Source of the DNA: SSF14 sp037045585
Lineage (GTDB): Bacteria > Actinomycetota > Acidimicrobiia > Acidimicrobiales > Microtrichaceae
Assembly: GCA_037045585.1 (NCBI GenBank)
Contig: JBAOIR010000036.1
Span: forward strand, 186,001-250,000
Direction: 5' to 3'
DNA: 64,000 bases
Part shown: positions 16,488 to 26,254 of the stretch, piece by piece
How the letters are laid out: each line of letters starts with the position of its first letter
Numbering within the stretch: position 1 is the first letter of the stretch
Position numbers and translations under genes: made by a program
The notes under the pieces: generated by a model
Told to the model about the DNA's origin: nothing
Seen by the model: the letters and a program-made list of their open reading frames with translations, nothing else
Databases searched by the model: none

Positions 16488-18829
16488 TCAGTCGAGGATC
16501 GGCGCCACCGCAGCGTTGGTCGGGGCCGCGTCCCGGGCGGGGACCGCCGACTTGAGAGCAGCCAGCCGGGTCAGCATGAACCACGCCAGCGGCAGCACGC
16601 CGCCGAGGACGAACAGGGCGCCGCCGATGATACGCGCCCAGGTCAGGCGCTGGAACAGCTCGCCCTGCACGAAGGCCTGCGAGCGCGCGTGCCACAGGCC
16701 ATGCGCAGCACGTCGTTCAGTTGGGCAATGCCGACCGGGAACAGGTCGATCACCACCATCAGCACCAGCCCCAGGTTGAGCGACCAGAAGGCCCGGCGCA
16801 GCAGGCGCGCGTCCCAGCGCTCCGCCGCGACCAGATAGCGGCTGCAGAAGAAGATGGCGGCGATGGCGAGGTTGCCGTACACGCCCATCAGCGCGGCGTG
16901 GCCGTGGTTCACCGTCAGGTAGGTGCCGTGCTCGTAGTAGTTCACGATCGGCAGGTTGATGATGAAGCCGAACACGCCGGCGCCGAGGAAGTTCCAGAAG
17001 TTCACGCCGACCAGGAACAGAAAGGCCTCGGGCTGGCCAAAGGCGGCGCGCCGTGGCCGGCCTGCGCCCGCCGCCGCATGCGGCGCGTTGCGGAACTGCC
17101 AGGCTTCCAGCGTGAGCAGGATCAGCGGCACCACCTGCAGGGTCGAGAGAAGATGCTGCCGATCGCCAGGGTCGCCACCGGCTTGGCGTTCCAGTAGAAG
17201 TTGTGCGAGATGCCCAGCAGGCCCGAGCCGAGGAACAGCAGCGTGGCCAGGTAGACGATGCGCGAGGCCGCCGCGTGGCTCACCAAGCCCATCAGCACCA
17301 TGAAGTACGCCAGCAGCACGGTGGTGAACACCTCGAAGAAGGCCTCCACCCACATGTGGATCACCGCCCAGCGCCAGAAGTCGGCAATGACGAAGTTGGT
17401 CGTGGGCTGCGCCACGAAGCCCGAGATGAACAGCAGCGCGATGCAGGCCACGGCGTACAGCAGCCACTTGGGCAGGGTCCAGGCGTCGCCCTCGCTGCCA
17501 CACGCCGCGCACGCCGGCGCCAGACGATCGCCGCCCACAGCACGAAGACGACGAACAGCACGCCCTGCCACAGCTTGCCCAGCTCGACGAATTCCCAGCC
17601 CTGGTTGCCGAGCAGGTTCCAGTACTCGCCGAGCAGGCCCTTCGGGCCCAGGGCAATCCCGACCAGGGTGCCCGCCACCCAGACGACGACCAGGCCGAAC
17701 AGCAGGTTCACCCGCGCCAGCCCGCCCGGGCGTCGCTCCCGCAGTGCCGTCGACAGCACGAAGATCGAGGCGCCGACCCAGCACGCGGAGATCCACATCA
17801 GGGCCAGCTGCAGGTGCCAGGCGCGCACGATGGTGATGGGCAGCGCCTCGGCGAGATCCACGCCGAAAGCATGCGTGAAGCGCAGGAAGTCGTGGATGGT
17901 GAGCACGCCGGCGACAATCTGCAGCACGAACAGCAGCGCCGGCGGCGGCGAAGAACTTGTAGGTGGCGCGCTGCAGCGCGGGTCGGCCGGAAGGCGTCGA
18001 CCCGCGCCAGGGCGGCGGTCGCCCCCTCGCCGGCTTGGCCGCCCTGCGCCAGCCGGCCAGGCCGCTGTAGCGGCCGTAGAGGAACAGCACGACGCCGAGG
18101 CACACGATCAGGCCGAGCGCCGCCGCCACGCTCCACATCATGACCGGCGCGTGGGCCGGTTGCCGGCCAGCTCGTCGTAGGGCCAGTTGTGGGTGTAGCT
18201 GTAGCTCCTCGCCGGGGCGCTGCGGCGCCGCAGACCCAGCCGCCCCAGAAGAAGAAGGCGGCCAGGTCGCGCAGCTCGGCGGCATCGGTGATGTAGCCGG
18301 CGGGATGGAAGGCCTCGGCGCCCTCGCCGCGGAACATGGCCGCGTAGCGGCGCTCCAGCTCGCGGAAGGCATAGGCCTGCGCCTCGCCGACCGTCACGCG
18401 GTTGCTGGCCGGATCGTGGCGGTTGCGGCGGATCTCGGCCTGCGCCAGCGCCAGCGCGGCGGCCGGCTCGATGCCGTCGCGCGAGGCGTGGTGGTCGCGC
18501 ATGGCGCGCGCCATGCCGTGCAGGGCGTCGGCGGTGAAGTCGGGGCCGCGGCCGGCGCCGTCGCCGAACATCGAGCCGTAGTTCATCAGGCCGTATTTGA
18601 GGAAGACCAGCTGGCCGCGCGTGATGGCCGCGGCGGCCACCACCGTCTCGCCCGACTCGGCGACGAAATCCGGGATCGGCGGCGCGTCCTGGTAGGTGCG
18701 CGTGCCGACGAAGATCATGCTGCCGAGGCCGATGGTCAGCACGAAGGCCAGCGGCAGCCACCAGTTGCGCCGGTTCATCACCAGGCGGTTCCACAGGCCG
18801 CCGATCTTCTCGAATGCGCCTTCGATCAT
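16488..18829 (-). CDS. norZ: Quinol-dependent nitric oxide reductase (qNOR), frameshifted
   Basis: A ~2.3-kb gene for the single-subunit NO reductase, which reduces NO to N2O in the cytoplasmic membrane with electrons from quinol. The N-terminal extension peculiar to qNOR is intact: RNWWLPLAFVLTIGLGSMIF, GQLVFLKYGLMNYGSMFG, GPDFTADALH, then in another frame YSYTHNWPYDELAGNRPT. Downstream fragments show the haem-copper core: FLRFTHAFGVD, WHLQLALMWISACWVGASIF, IADFWRWAVIHMWVEAFFEVF and GISHNFYWNAKPV. At least six indels break it. The ATG overlaps the upstream cytochrome gene's stop by four bases. Probably for NO detoxification or denitrification; no norC or nos gene is visible. Confidence 0.9.
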
Positions 18830-19989
18830 ATGCGTCCTTGCACGGGTTGTTCGCACTGCTCGCCGCTGCCGTCGAGCGGCAGGGTCGGCGGCAGCACCGG
18901 CGCTTCGACGATCAGCGGCCGCTCCATGCTGAGCGATTCGAGGAAGGCCACCAGGTCGTTCTTCTCCTCCTCGCTGAGGCCGAGCGGTTTGAGCAGCGGC
19001 GACTTGTTCGGCGCGTCGCCGCCGCCGGCGTCGAAGAAGTCGACCACCTCGCGCAGCGTGGCGAAGGCGCCGTTGTGCATGTAGGGCGCGGTGTACTTCA
19101 GCTCGCGCAGGGTCGGCGTGCGGAACTTGCCGATGTCGGCCGGCTCGCGCGTGCGGTAGTAGCGGCCGAGGTCCTCCTCGAGGCCGCGGTACACCGCCTG
19201 CGGCACGTCGCGCTGGACGTTCTGCCAGCGCACGGCGATCTGCACAAGCGGGTGCGAATCGTAGAGCGGCTGGCGCGGCACGCCGAGGGCGTGGAAGCCT
19301 TCGTCGGTGGCGAGCGCGCCGTGGTGGCACCGGATGCAGCCGGCCTTGCCCTCGAACAGCGCCAGGCCGCGGCGCGCCGACTCGGACAGCGCGGACGTGT
19401 CGCCCGCGAGATGGCGGTCGAAGGGCACCTGGCGCGGATCGGACACCAACGTGCGCTCGAAGGCGGCGATGGCCTGCCAGGCGTGGTCGAGCTGCGGCCA
19501 CTCGTCGCCGAAGGCCTGGCGGAACAGCGCGACGTACTCGGGGATGAAGCGCAGGCGCATTTCCACCATCGAGGCCTTGCCATTGCCCTCGACCGGCGCC
19601 TGCATCGCCGAGCGCGCCTGGATCTCCAGGCTGTCGAGCGTGCCGTCCCACATCAGGCGGGTGTAGTGCGCGGCGTTGAGCACCGTCGGGTTGTTGCGCC
19701 AGAGGCGATGGCCGGGATAGCCGCGCGCCAGCGCGTCGTTGTGCGTCCAGCCAAGCTGCGGCACGTGGCAGGAGGCGCAGGAGGTCGAGCTGTCGCCGGA
19801 CAGGCGCGGGTCGAAGAACAGCATGCGGCCGAGGCGCAGCTTGTCCTCGCTCATCGGGTTGCCGGCCGGCACCGGCACCGCCGGCAGTGAGGCCAGCGGC
19901 GGATGCGCCGAGGGAGGCGCCAGGGTCGCCCAGGCGCCGGCGATCAGCGCGGCGGCGGCCAGCAGGAGCAAAAGTACAGGGCGCCTCAT
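18826..19989 (-). CDS. Dihaem cytochrome c peroxidase/MauG-like protein (copy 2)
   Basis: A 387-residue exported protein with an N-terminal hydrophobic signal (RRPVLLLLLAAAALIAGAWA) and two haem c sites, CASCH (~residue 71) and CIRCHH (~residue 211). Family motifs include LGRMLFFDPRLSGDSSTSC, RLMWDGTLDSLE, FRTPTLRELKYTAPYMHNG and an acidic LGLSEEEKNDLVAFLESL. CCP enzymes reduce H2O2; MauG relatives oxidise protein residues to make quinone cofactors. It shares 4-base overlaps with both neighbours, so it is tightly coupled to norZ and to the second MauG-like gene. Confidence 0.92.
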   Translation of the reverse strand: MRRPVLLLLLAAAALIAGAWATLAPPSAHPPLASLPAVPVPAGNPMSEDKLRLGRMLFFDPRLSGDSSTSCASCHVPQLGWTHNDALARGYPGHRLWRNNPTVLNAAHYTRLMWDGTLDSLEIQARSAMQAPVEGNGKASMVEMRLRFIPEYVALFRQAFGDEWPQLDHAWQAIAAFERTLVSDPRQVPFDRHLAGDTSALSESARRGLALFEGKAGCIRCHHGALATDEGFHALGVPRQPLYDSHPLVQIAVRWQNVQRDVPQAVYRGLEEDLGRYYRTREPADIGKFRTPTLRELKYTAPYMHNGAFATLREVVDFFDAGGGDAPNKSPLLKPLGLSEEEKNDLVAFLESLSMERPLIVEAPVLPPTLPLDGSGEQCEQPVQGRI

Positions 19990-21086
19990 CGCCGCGTCCT
20001 TCCCATGCTGCCGACGCTGCCATAGTCGTAGGCCGGCGGTTCGGCCACCGGAACCAGCGGCGCCGACAGTTCGCGCAGGAAGGCCGCCAGCGCCTGCCGC
20101 TCGCTCGCGCTCAGGTCGAGCGGGCGCAGGACGCTGCCGGGGCCGCCGCCGCGGTCGTGGAAGTCGATCGCATCCTCGATGCTGGCGAAGCGCCCGTTGT
20201 GCATGTACGGCCCGGTGTGTGCCAGGCCGCGCAGCGGCGGCGTGACGAAGCTGCCGCGTTCGGCCGGATTCTTGCTGACGGCATAGGCGCCGACGTCGCT
20301 GCGCTCGGCCATCGGATGCGGCAGCCCACGCTCGGCGTTATGGCGCAGCAGGCTGATGGTGCGCAGCGGCTCGCGCGCGATCGCCGGGTGCTCGGGCACG
20401 CCGAGGCGGTGCGGCTTGCCGTCGCTGAGCAGCGGACCGTGATGGCACTGCACGCAGCCGGCCCTGCCGGTGAACAGCCGCTGGCCTTCTTCGGCGAGCG
20501 GCGGCAGCGCCGCTTCGCCGCGCAGGGCGCGGTCGACCGGGGTCTCGGCGAAATCCAGCGTCTTCAGGTATTCGGCAATGGCCTGGAAAGCCTGCTCGCC
20601 GCGCAGCTCGGATTTCTCGCCCCCGCCCTGTCCACCAAAAGCACGCCGCCAGAGGGAAAACAGCGGCGGAATCTGGCGGATGCGCTCGGCGATGATGCGC
20701 GTCTCTCCGTTCATGAACTGGGCGTCGAGCACCATCTCGCGCACCGCGCCGGCGAGGTCGCTGCCGCGGCCGTCCCACATCAGGCGCGGCTTCAGGCGCA
20801 CCGAGAGCAGGCCGGGCGCATTGCGGAAATGCTCGGTGCCGTTGTAGCCGCGCGACAGCGGCTGGCCGTCGGCGAAGCCCTTCTCCGGCAGGTGGCAGCT
20901 GGCGCAGCTGCGGCTGCCGTCCCCCGACAGGCGCGTCTCGAAGAACAGGTGGCGGCCGAACTCGGCCAGCGCCGCATTCACCGGCGCCGGCGGCGGCAGC
21001 GGCTGCAGGCGCATGTCGGCGGCCGAGGCCGGCGCAATGAAGCCCGCCAGCAGCACCGCGCCCAGTGCGCGCAGCAGCGGCTTCAT
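19986..21086 (-). CDS. Dihaem cytochrome c peroxidase/MauG-like protein (copy 1)
   Basis: A 366-residue periplasmic protein with signal peptide (LLRALGAVLLAGFIAPASAA) and haem sites CASCH (~residue 61) and CVQCHH (~residue 204). Other motifs are FGRHLFFETRLSGDGSRSC, RLMWDGRGSDLAG, SFVTPPLRGLAHTGPYMHNG and LDLSASERQALAAFLREL. It is only moderately similar to the next gene, so the pair is an old duplication or two functional classes. Part of a minus-strand operon between a small cytochrome and norZ. A role as MauG-type maturase or as peroxidase cannot be separated from sequence alone. Confidence 0.92.
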   Translation of the reverse strand: MKPLLRALGAVLLAGFIAPASAADMRLQPLPPPAPVNAALAEFGRHLFFETRLSGDGSRSCASCHLPEKGFADGQPLSRGYNGTEHFRNAPGLLSVRLKPRLMWDGRGSDLAGAVREMVLDAQFMNGETRIIAERIRQIPPLFSLWRRAFGGQGGGEKSELRGEQAFQAIAEYLKTLDFAETPVDRALRGEAALPPLAEEGQRLFTGRAGCVQCHHGPLLSDGKPHRLGVPEHPAIAREPLRTISLLRHNAERGLPHPMAERSDVGAYAVSKNPAERGSFVTPPLRGLAHTGPYMHNGRFASIEDAIDFHDRGGGPGSVLRPLDLSASERQALAAFLRELSAPLVPVAEPPAYDYGSVGSMGRTRR

Positions 21087-21096
21087 TTGACGTGCC

Positions 21097-21441
21097 TCAT
21101 TTGACGTGCATCTCCCCGCCGTAGCGCACCAGCGGCGCCTGCTGCAGGATCACGCTGCAGCTGCGTTTCCAGTCGAGGATTTCCTTCAGCAGGCGCGCAT
21201 CCTCGGCGGCCTTCAGCGGGCGGGCGCCGGGCGGCGGCACGCTGATGAAGAAGACGCGGCCGGTGTCGCCGTGGGCGAACTGGCCGCGCAGGGGCTGGGC
21301 TTGCTGCTTCGCCACGTCGGGCGGCTGGTGGCAGCCCATGCAGTTGAGGGCGTACAGCGTCGCGGCGGACTCGCCGGCCGGGGCAGTCAGCGGCGCCAGC
21401 AGCGCCGCCGCGAAAGTCAGTCTCCCCAGCACGGCGATCAC
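21097..21441 (-). CDS. Small exported monohaem cytochrome c
   Basis: A 114-residue protein with a signal (LGRLTFAAALLAPLTAPAG) and one haem c site in LYALNCMGCHQPPD. A Met ligand is not obvious in the C-terminal part; VILQQAPLVRYGGEMHVK ends the protein and supplies a late Met. Probably an electron carrier for the neighbouring dihaem proteins. It lies 12 bases after the aldehyde dehydrogenase and 10 before the first MauG-like gene, all on the minus strand. Confidence 0.85.
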   Translation of the reverse strand: MIAVLGRLTFAAALLAPLTAPAGESAATLYALNCMGCHQPPDVAKQQAQPLRGQFAHGDTGRVFFISVPPPGARPLKAAEDARLLKEILDWKRSCSVILQQAPLVRYGGEMHVK

Positions 21442-21453
21442 ACCGGCGCTACC

Positions 21454-22089
21454 TCACTTCTTGATGCTGATGACTTGCGGCTGGGTGACGGCCTTCAGTC
21501 CGTCGAGGCCGAACTCCACGCCGTAGCCCGAACCCTTGACGCCGCCGAAGGGCACCATCGGATGGATCATGCCGTGCTGGTTGATCCATACCGTGCCGGC
21601 CTGGATGCGGCTGGCCACCTGCTTGGCCTTCTCCACGTCGGTAGACCACACCGATGCCCCGAGGCCGGCATCGAGCCGGTTGGCGCTGGCGATGGCTTCG
21701 TCCACGTCGCGATACTTGATGATCGGCAGCACCGGGCCGAACTGCTCCTCGTCGACCAGCCGGTCGCCGTCCTTCAGCCCCGTCACCAGGGTGAGCGGAT
21801 AGAAGTAGCCGGGGCCGCCCCTGGGCGCACCACCGCAGACGATGGTGGCGCCGGCCTTTTTGGCGCTCTCCACCAGGCTCACCACCTTGTCGTACTGCAT
21901 CTTGTTCTGGATCGGGCCCATCACCATGCCCTCCTCCAGGCCGTTGCCCATCGGCATCGCCTGGGCCAGCTCCTTGAGCGCCTGCACCGTCGGCTCGAAC
22001 AGGCTCTCCGGCACGTACAGACGCTTGGCGCAGGCGCAGGTCTGACCCATGTTGATGAAGGCGCCCCAGAACAGGCCCATGGCCATCAT
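21454..22089 (-). CDS. NAD(P)-dependent aldehyde dehydrogenase, 3' half
   Basis: About 210 C-terminal residues of an ALDH-superfamily enzyme, cut at its 5' side by the second scaffold join. The catalytic Cys is in GAFINMGQTCACAKRLYV, followed by the EEQFGPVLPIIKYRDVDEAI cofactor-domain segment with the EQFGP Glu, and TVWINQH and MVPFGGVKGSGYGVEFG near the end. The NAD-binding half and the general-base Glu are missing. First gene of an operon with a cytochrome c, two MauG-like proteins and qNOR, which suggests aldehyde removal next to periplasmic oxidation, for example of amines or alcohols; this is inference. Confidence 0.88.
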   Translation of the reverse strand: MMAMGLFWGAFINMGQTCACAKRLYVPESLFEPTVQALKELAQAMPMGNGLEEGMVMGPIQNKMQYDKVVSLVESAKKAGATIVCGGAPRGGPGYFYPLTLVTGLKDGDRLVDEEQFGPVLPIIKYRDVDEAIASANRLDAGLGASVWSTDVEKAKQVASRIQAGTVWINQHGMIHPMVPFGGVKGSGYGVEFGLDGLKAVTQPQVISIKK

Positions 22090-22097
22090 CCCGCCCG
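22083..22097. other. Scaffold join 2: aldehyde dehydrogenase to ABC permease
   Basis: A minus-strand ALDH frame ends and a plus-strand ABC permease frame begins in mid-gene (IPPGYGRALAG) within a few bases around ATGGCCATCATCCCGCCC. Both proteins lose their other part here. Confidence 0.8.
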
Positions 22098-22914
22098 GCT
22101 ATGGCCGCGCGCTGGCCGGCTGGGAGACGGCGCAGGTCGCCTTTGTGCTCGACGGCTCCGACCCGACGGTGGCGAGCACCGCGCTGGCCGCGGCCACGCT
22201 CATCGGCCAGGCGCAGTCGACGAGCTGAAGGTCGAGCGGCTGCAGCGCGCGGCCAGGCCAGTGACCATGCAGCCGCATCGACGTGCGCACCCAGGTCTGG
22301 TTCAACCCCGGCCTGGTCAGCTCCTACTACATGGTGCCGGCCATGATCGGCATGATCCTGCAATACCTGACCACGATGCTCACCGCCACCTCGATCGTGC
22401 GCGAGCGCGAGCGCGGCACGATCGAGCAGTTGATCGTCACGCCGCTGCGCTCGTGGGAGTTGGTGGTCGGCAAGCTGACGCCCTACGTGCTGATCGCCTT
22501 CCTCAACACCATCGAGGTGCTGACCATCGGCGTGCTGCTCTTTCACGTGCCGATCAACGGCGACCTGCTGCTGCTGCTCGCGCTGACGGCGCTCTTTCTG
22601 GTGACGACGCTGGGCATCGGCCTGCTGATCTCGACCATTGCCAACACGCAGCAAGAGGCGATGCTGACGACGATGTTCACGCTGCTGCCGTCGATCTTTC
22701 TCTCCGGCTTCTTCTTCCCGCTGGCGGCCATGCCGGTGTGGCTGCAAGTGGTCAGCTATGCGATCCCGCTGCGCTACTTCCTGATCATCGTGCGCGGCAT
22801 CGTGCTCAAGGGCGTCGGGCTGTCGGCGCTGTGGCCCGAGGTGGTGGCGCTGGCATCTTTGCCGTGGTCGTGATGAGCGCCGCGGCGCTGCGTTTCCGCA
22901 AGAGTCTGGATTAG
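22091..22914 (+). CDS. ABC-2 type exporter permease, 5'-truncated and frameshifted
   Basis: The visible part begins inside the large extracytoplasmic domain (IPPGYGRALAG, TAQVAFVLDGSDPTVASTAL), shifts frame near 22225-22280, then runs RTQVWFNPGLVSSYYMVPAM and through the ABC2_membrane signature TSIVRERERGTIEQLIVTPL with at least four hydrophobic segments (for example LLLLLALTALFLVTTLGIGL). It ends, after another indel near 22850, as FAVVVMSAAALRFRKSLD. This is the YbhS/YhhJ-type permease class, which works with an HlyD protein and a double ATPase. Those genes follow directly. Confidence 0.85.
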
Positions 22915-22942
22915 GAGGCAGGCCGATTTATACTGTGTCGCC

Positions 22943-23602
22943 TTGCAGAGATCACGGCGGCGTAATTGCTTGCCGATCTTGATTGTGCCTGTGCAGCCTG
23001 TTGGGGCTGGCGGGCTACTATCTTACCTGGCCGGCGCTGAGCAAGAGGGCAGCGCCCTGCATCGTTTCCGGCACGATCGAGGCGACCGAAGTGCGCCTGG
23101 CTCGCCTCGGAGTTCGGCGGGCGCGTGATCGAGGTCTACGTCGTCGAAGGCGACCGCGGGTGGCCGCCGAAGACTGGTCGCCTCGGTCAACCCCAACGGC
23201 AGCACGCGCGGCAGCGGGCACGAACGCATCCGCACGCCGATCGACGGCGTCGTGCTCTATCGTTCGGTCGAGCCGGGCGAAGTTGCCGCGCCGGGCGCGC
23301 CGCTGATCACCGTCGCCGATCTCGACCACCTGACGCTCACCGTCTACGTGCCGGAAGATCGCTACGGCCAGATCATGCTGGGCCAGAGCTACTCCGGTGA
23401 CGGTCGATTCGTTTCCCGGCGAAGTCTTCACCGGCACGGTCAGCCACATCGCCGACCACGCCGAATTCACCCCGCGCAACGTGCAGACGACCGACAGCCG
23501 CAAGACCACGGTCTTTGCCATCGGCTCGACCTGGCGCCCAGCGACGGCAAGCTCAAGCCGGGGATGCCGGCGGATGTGAATTTTGGAGTAGATTGGAGAT
23601 AG
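22943..23602 (+). CDS. HlyD/YbhG-like membrane fusion protein, frameshifted
   Basis: A periplasmic-adaptor-type protein. The pieces in three frames give an N-terminal anchor (SLLGLAGYYLTWPALSKR), a barrel/lipoyl strand with SGTIEATEVRLA and VIEVYVVEGDRV, the second lipoyl half RIRTPIDGVVLYRSVEPGEV, and a beta-barrel domain LTVYVPEDRYGQIMLGQSYS ... PGEVFTGTVSHIADHAEFTP ... KLKPGMPADVNFGV. The central coiled-coil hairpin of full-length HlyD proteins is not seen, so bases may be missing between 23150 and 23220 or the protein is a short form. The start is uncertain. In a Chloroflexota cell without an outer membrane it would span the wall zone. Confidence 0.75.
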
Positions 23603-23669
23603 CGGTCTGAGCGATTCGTGGGATGAGAGGATGAGCAGTCTCCAATCTTAATCCAATCTCCGCAGCCGA

Positions 23670-24605
23670 TTGCCTGACTACCTGATTGACGCCTACGACC
23701 TGCACAAATCCTTTGGCGCCACCCACGCCGTCGCCGGCGTGAGCCTGCGCGTGGCCGCCGGCGAAATTTACGGGCTGGTCGGGCCGGACGGCGCGGGCAA
23801 GACGACGGTGATGCGGCTGCTCTGCGGCGCGCTGCCGCTGGACGACGGCGACGTCGAGATCGGCGGCTACGACATCCGGCGCCAGCCGGACTGCGGCGCG
23901 AGCAGATCGGCTACCTGGCGCAGCGCTTTTCGCTCTACGAAGAGCTGACCGTGCAAGAAAACCTGCGCTTTTTTGCCGAGGTGCGCGGGCTGCCGGCGCG
24001 CAATGGGCGCCGCGCAGCCAGGAAATTCTGGAGTTCGTCGGGCTGGCGCCCTTCCGCAACCGCCGCGCCGGCCAGCTTTCCGGCGGCATGAAGCAGAAGC
24101 TGGGGCTGGCGCTGGCGCTGATCAACCAGCCCCAGGTGCTGCTGCTCGACGAGCCGACCACCGGCGTTGACCCGGTGACGCGCCAGGATTTCTGGCGGCT
24201 GATCATGCCGCTGCTGCGCCGCGGCGACCTGGCCGTCCTGGTCAGCACGCCCTACATGGACGAGGCGCATGCGCTGCACGCGCATCGGCTTTATGCGCGA
24301 CGGGCGCATCATCAGCGAAGGGCCGCCCGCCGCCCTGCGCCAGCCGCTTGCGATGGCCGCATCCTCGAGCTGGCGGCGAACCGGAGGGCAGTTGGCGACG
24401 CTGGCGGCGGCCACCCCGGCGTCGAGACCGCCGAGCGCTTTGGCAACCGCTTTCACCTGCGCGTGGCGCGCCGGCCAGGCCGCCGCGGTCGTCCAGCGGC
24501 TGCAAGCTGCGGCGCAAGCCGCCGGCGGCGGGGTCGAACAGGCTGCACGCCATCGACCCGCAGTTGGAAGATGTCTTCATTGCCCTGGCGGAGCATGATG
24601 AATAA
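23670..24605 (+). CDS. ABC transporter ATPase (first of a pair), frameshifted
   Basis: A nucleotide-binding protein of the YbhF/drug exporter type. Walker A is GLVGPDGAGKTTVMRLLCG, the Q-loop region is IGYLAQRFSLYEELTVQENL, the signature is QLSGGMKQKLGLALALI and Walker B VLLLDEPTTGVDP, with the STPYMDEA switch (Thr or Tyr occupying the usual His neighbourhood; STPYMDEAHA). The C-terminal part shifts frame twice near 24290 and 24530 and ends PQLEDVFIALAEHDE. The first codon at 23670 is TTG; other starts are possible. Its stop overlaps the start of the second ATPase gene. Confidence 0.87.
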
Positions 24606-25515
24606 CGCCCATCGTCATCCACACCGAAAATCTGACCCGGCGCTTTGGCGATTTCGTGGCGGTCGATCACCTCAACCTCGAAGTGCAGGCCGGCCAGGTG
24701 CTTGGCTATCTTGGCCCCAACGGGTCGGGCAAGACGACGACGATCCGCATGTTGCTGGGGCTGCTGCATCCCAGCGAAGGCCGCGCCGAGGTGCTGGGGC
24801 TATGACGTCGTCGCGCAGCCCGACGCGGTGCGCGCCCGCACCGGCTACATGTCGCAGAAGTTTGCGCTCTACGACGAGCTGACCGTGCGCGAAAACCTGA
24901 CCTTCTACGCCGGCGTCTATGGCGTGCAGGAGCGCGGCCGGGTCAACGCAGTGATGGAGAGCTTGGGGCTGGCGCGAGGTGCAGAACCAGCGCGTGCAAA
25001 CGCTCTCCGCCGGCTGGCGGCAGCGGCTGGCGCTGGCGACGGCCATCATCCACCGCCCGGGCCTGCTCTTTCTCGACGAGCCGACCAGCGGCGTCGATCC
25101 GGTGGCGCGGCGCGCCTTCTGGGACTTGATCTACGAACTGTCGGCGCAGGGGATCACGGTCATGGTCTCCACCCACTACATGGACGAGGCCGAATACTGC
25201 ACGCCGGTCGGCATCATGCGCGCGGGCAAGCTGCTGGCGCTCGACGAGCCGGACGCGCTCAAGCGCCAGTTGCCGGGCCATGTGTGGGAGATTGTCGCCG
25301 AACCGCTCCTGCCGGCGCTGGAGACGCTGGCGCAGCAGCCAAACGTGTTTAATGTCGCCCTCGCCGGCGACCGCCTGCGCGTGATTACGGAGGCCGCGGT
25401 GACGGCGGAGCAACTGGCCGCCACCCTGCGCAGCGCAGCAATGAACCCGCAGCACATCGCTGCCGGCGCCGCCACCATCGAGGACGTCTTTATGGCGTTA
25501 GCCAATCGGGACTAA
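24598..25515 (+). CDS. ABC transporter ATPase (second of a pair), frameshifted
   Basis: Second half-ATPase of the exporter; in enterobacterial YbhF the two are fused. Visible in three frames: HTENLTRRFGDFVAVDHLNL, Walker A GYLGPNGSGKTTTIRMLLG, MSQKFALYDELTVRENLTFY, QTLSAGWRQRLALATAI as signature, Walker B GLLFLDEPTSGVDPVARRAF and the switch STHYMDEAEYC, ending with IEDVFMALANRD. It starts at ATG 24595/24598, overlapping the previous gene. Indels near 24610, 24800 and 24975. The substrate of this exporter is unknown. Confidence 0.88.
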
Positions 25516-25520
25516 ACTGC

Positions 25521-25574
25521 CGCCCCCACCGTGGGAACACGAGCGGCCCCTCCCCGGCCCTGATGGTGGGGGCG
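25521..25574. terminator. Bidirectional hairpin terminator
   Basis: A perfect 10-bp inverted repeat, CGCCCCCACC and GGTGGGGGCG, 34 bases apart, sits between the convergent ATPase gene and response-regulator gene. No T-run. Confidence 0.55.
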
Positions 25575-25587
25575 TTGACGGCAAGCC

Positions 25588-26238
25588 TCACACCAGCCGC
25601 CGCTGCAACGCCAGCGTAACGGCTGCCACACGGCTGTCCACCCCTAGCTTGGAGTAGATATTGCGCACGTGGAACTTCACCGTGCCGATCCCCAAAAACA
25701 GCTTGTCGGCGATCTCCTGGTTGCTCATGCCTTCAACCAGCAGGGCCAGCACCTCTCGTTCGCGCTCGGTCAATTCGTCACCATGCACCACCGGCTGCGT
25801 GGCGGAATGCACCAGCGCCTCGGTGGCCTCCGAGGACAGCGTCATGCGCCCGGCATGGGCGGAGCGAATGGCGGCAGCCAGTTCGGCCACCGTCACATTT
25901 TTGAGCAGATAGCCGATGGCGCCGGCTTGCAGCGCGCCCTGCACCATGCCGTCCTCGGCAAAGCTGGTGAGGACGATCACGCGGCAGCCGGGACACTTCT
26001 CGCGCAGCAGGCGCGTGGCGGCCACGCCATCCATCCCCGGCATTTTCAGGTCCATCAGCAGCACATCGGGGCGCAGCCGCTGCGCCAGGATGACGGCTTC
26101 CTCGCCGCTCTCGGCTTCGCCGACCAGTTCCAAATCCCCGTGCACCAGCAAAAACTTCGCCAGCCCGCCGCGCACCACGGCATGATCATCCACAACCATC
26201 ACGCGGATCTGTTTCTCCGCTGTCTGTGTTCGTTCCAT
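25588..26238 (-). CDS. NarL/LuxR-family response regulator
   Basis: A 216-residue two-domain regulator. The receiver has the acid pair in VMVVDDHAVVRGGL, the phospho-acceptor Asp in DVLLMDLKMPGMDGV, Thr/Ser in VIVLTSFAED and Lys in GYLLKNV. The C-terminal LuxR-type helix-turn-helix is LTEREREVLALLVEGMSNQEIADKLF then GTVKFHVRNIYSKLGV. Full length and intact. It directly follows the hybrid sensor kinase gene (16-base gap, same strand), which carries a HisKA_3 domain, the usual partner of this class. Confidence 0.95.
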   Translation of the reverse strand: MERTQTAEKQIRVMVVDDHAVVRGGLAKFLLVHGDLELVGEAESGEEAVILAQRLRPDVLLMDLKMPGMDGVAATRLLREKCPGCRVIVLTSFAEDGMVQGALQAGAIGYLLKNVTVAELAAAIRSAHAGRMTLSSEATEALVHSATQPVVHGDELTEREREVLALLVEGMSNQEIADKLFLGIGTVKFHVRNIYSKLGVDSRVAAVTLALQRRLV

Positions 26239-26254
26239 TTGCTCCCCCTGACTT

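Noticed and set aside
17798..20023. A 741-residue frame on the minus strand
   Set aside because: Most of it is an out-of-frame shadow of the dihaem cytochrome gene; only its middle part coincides with the qNOR frame.
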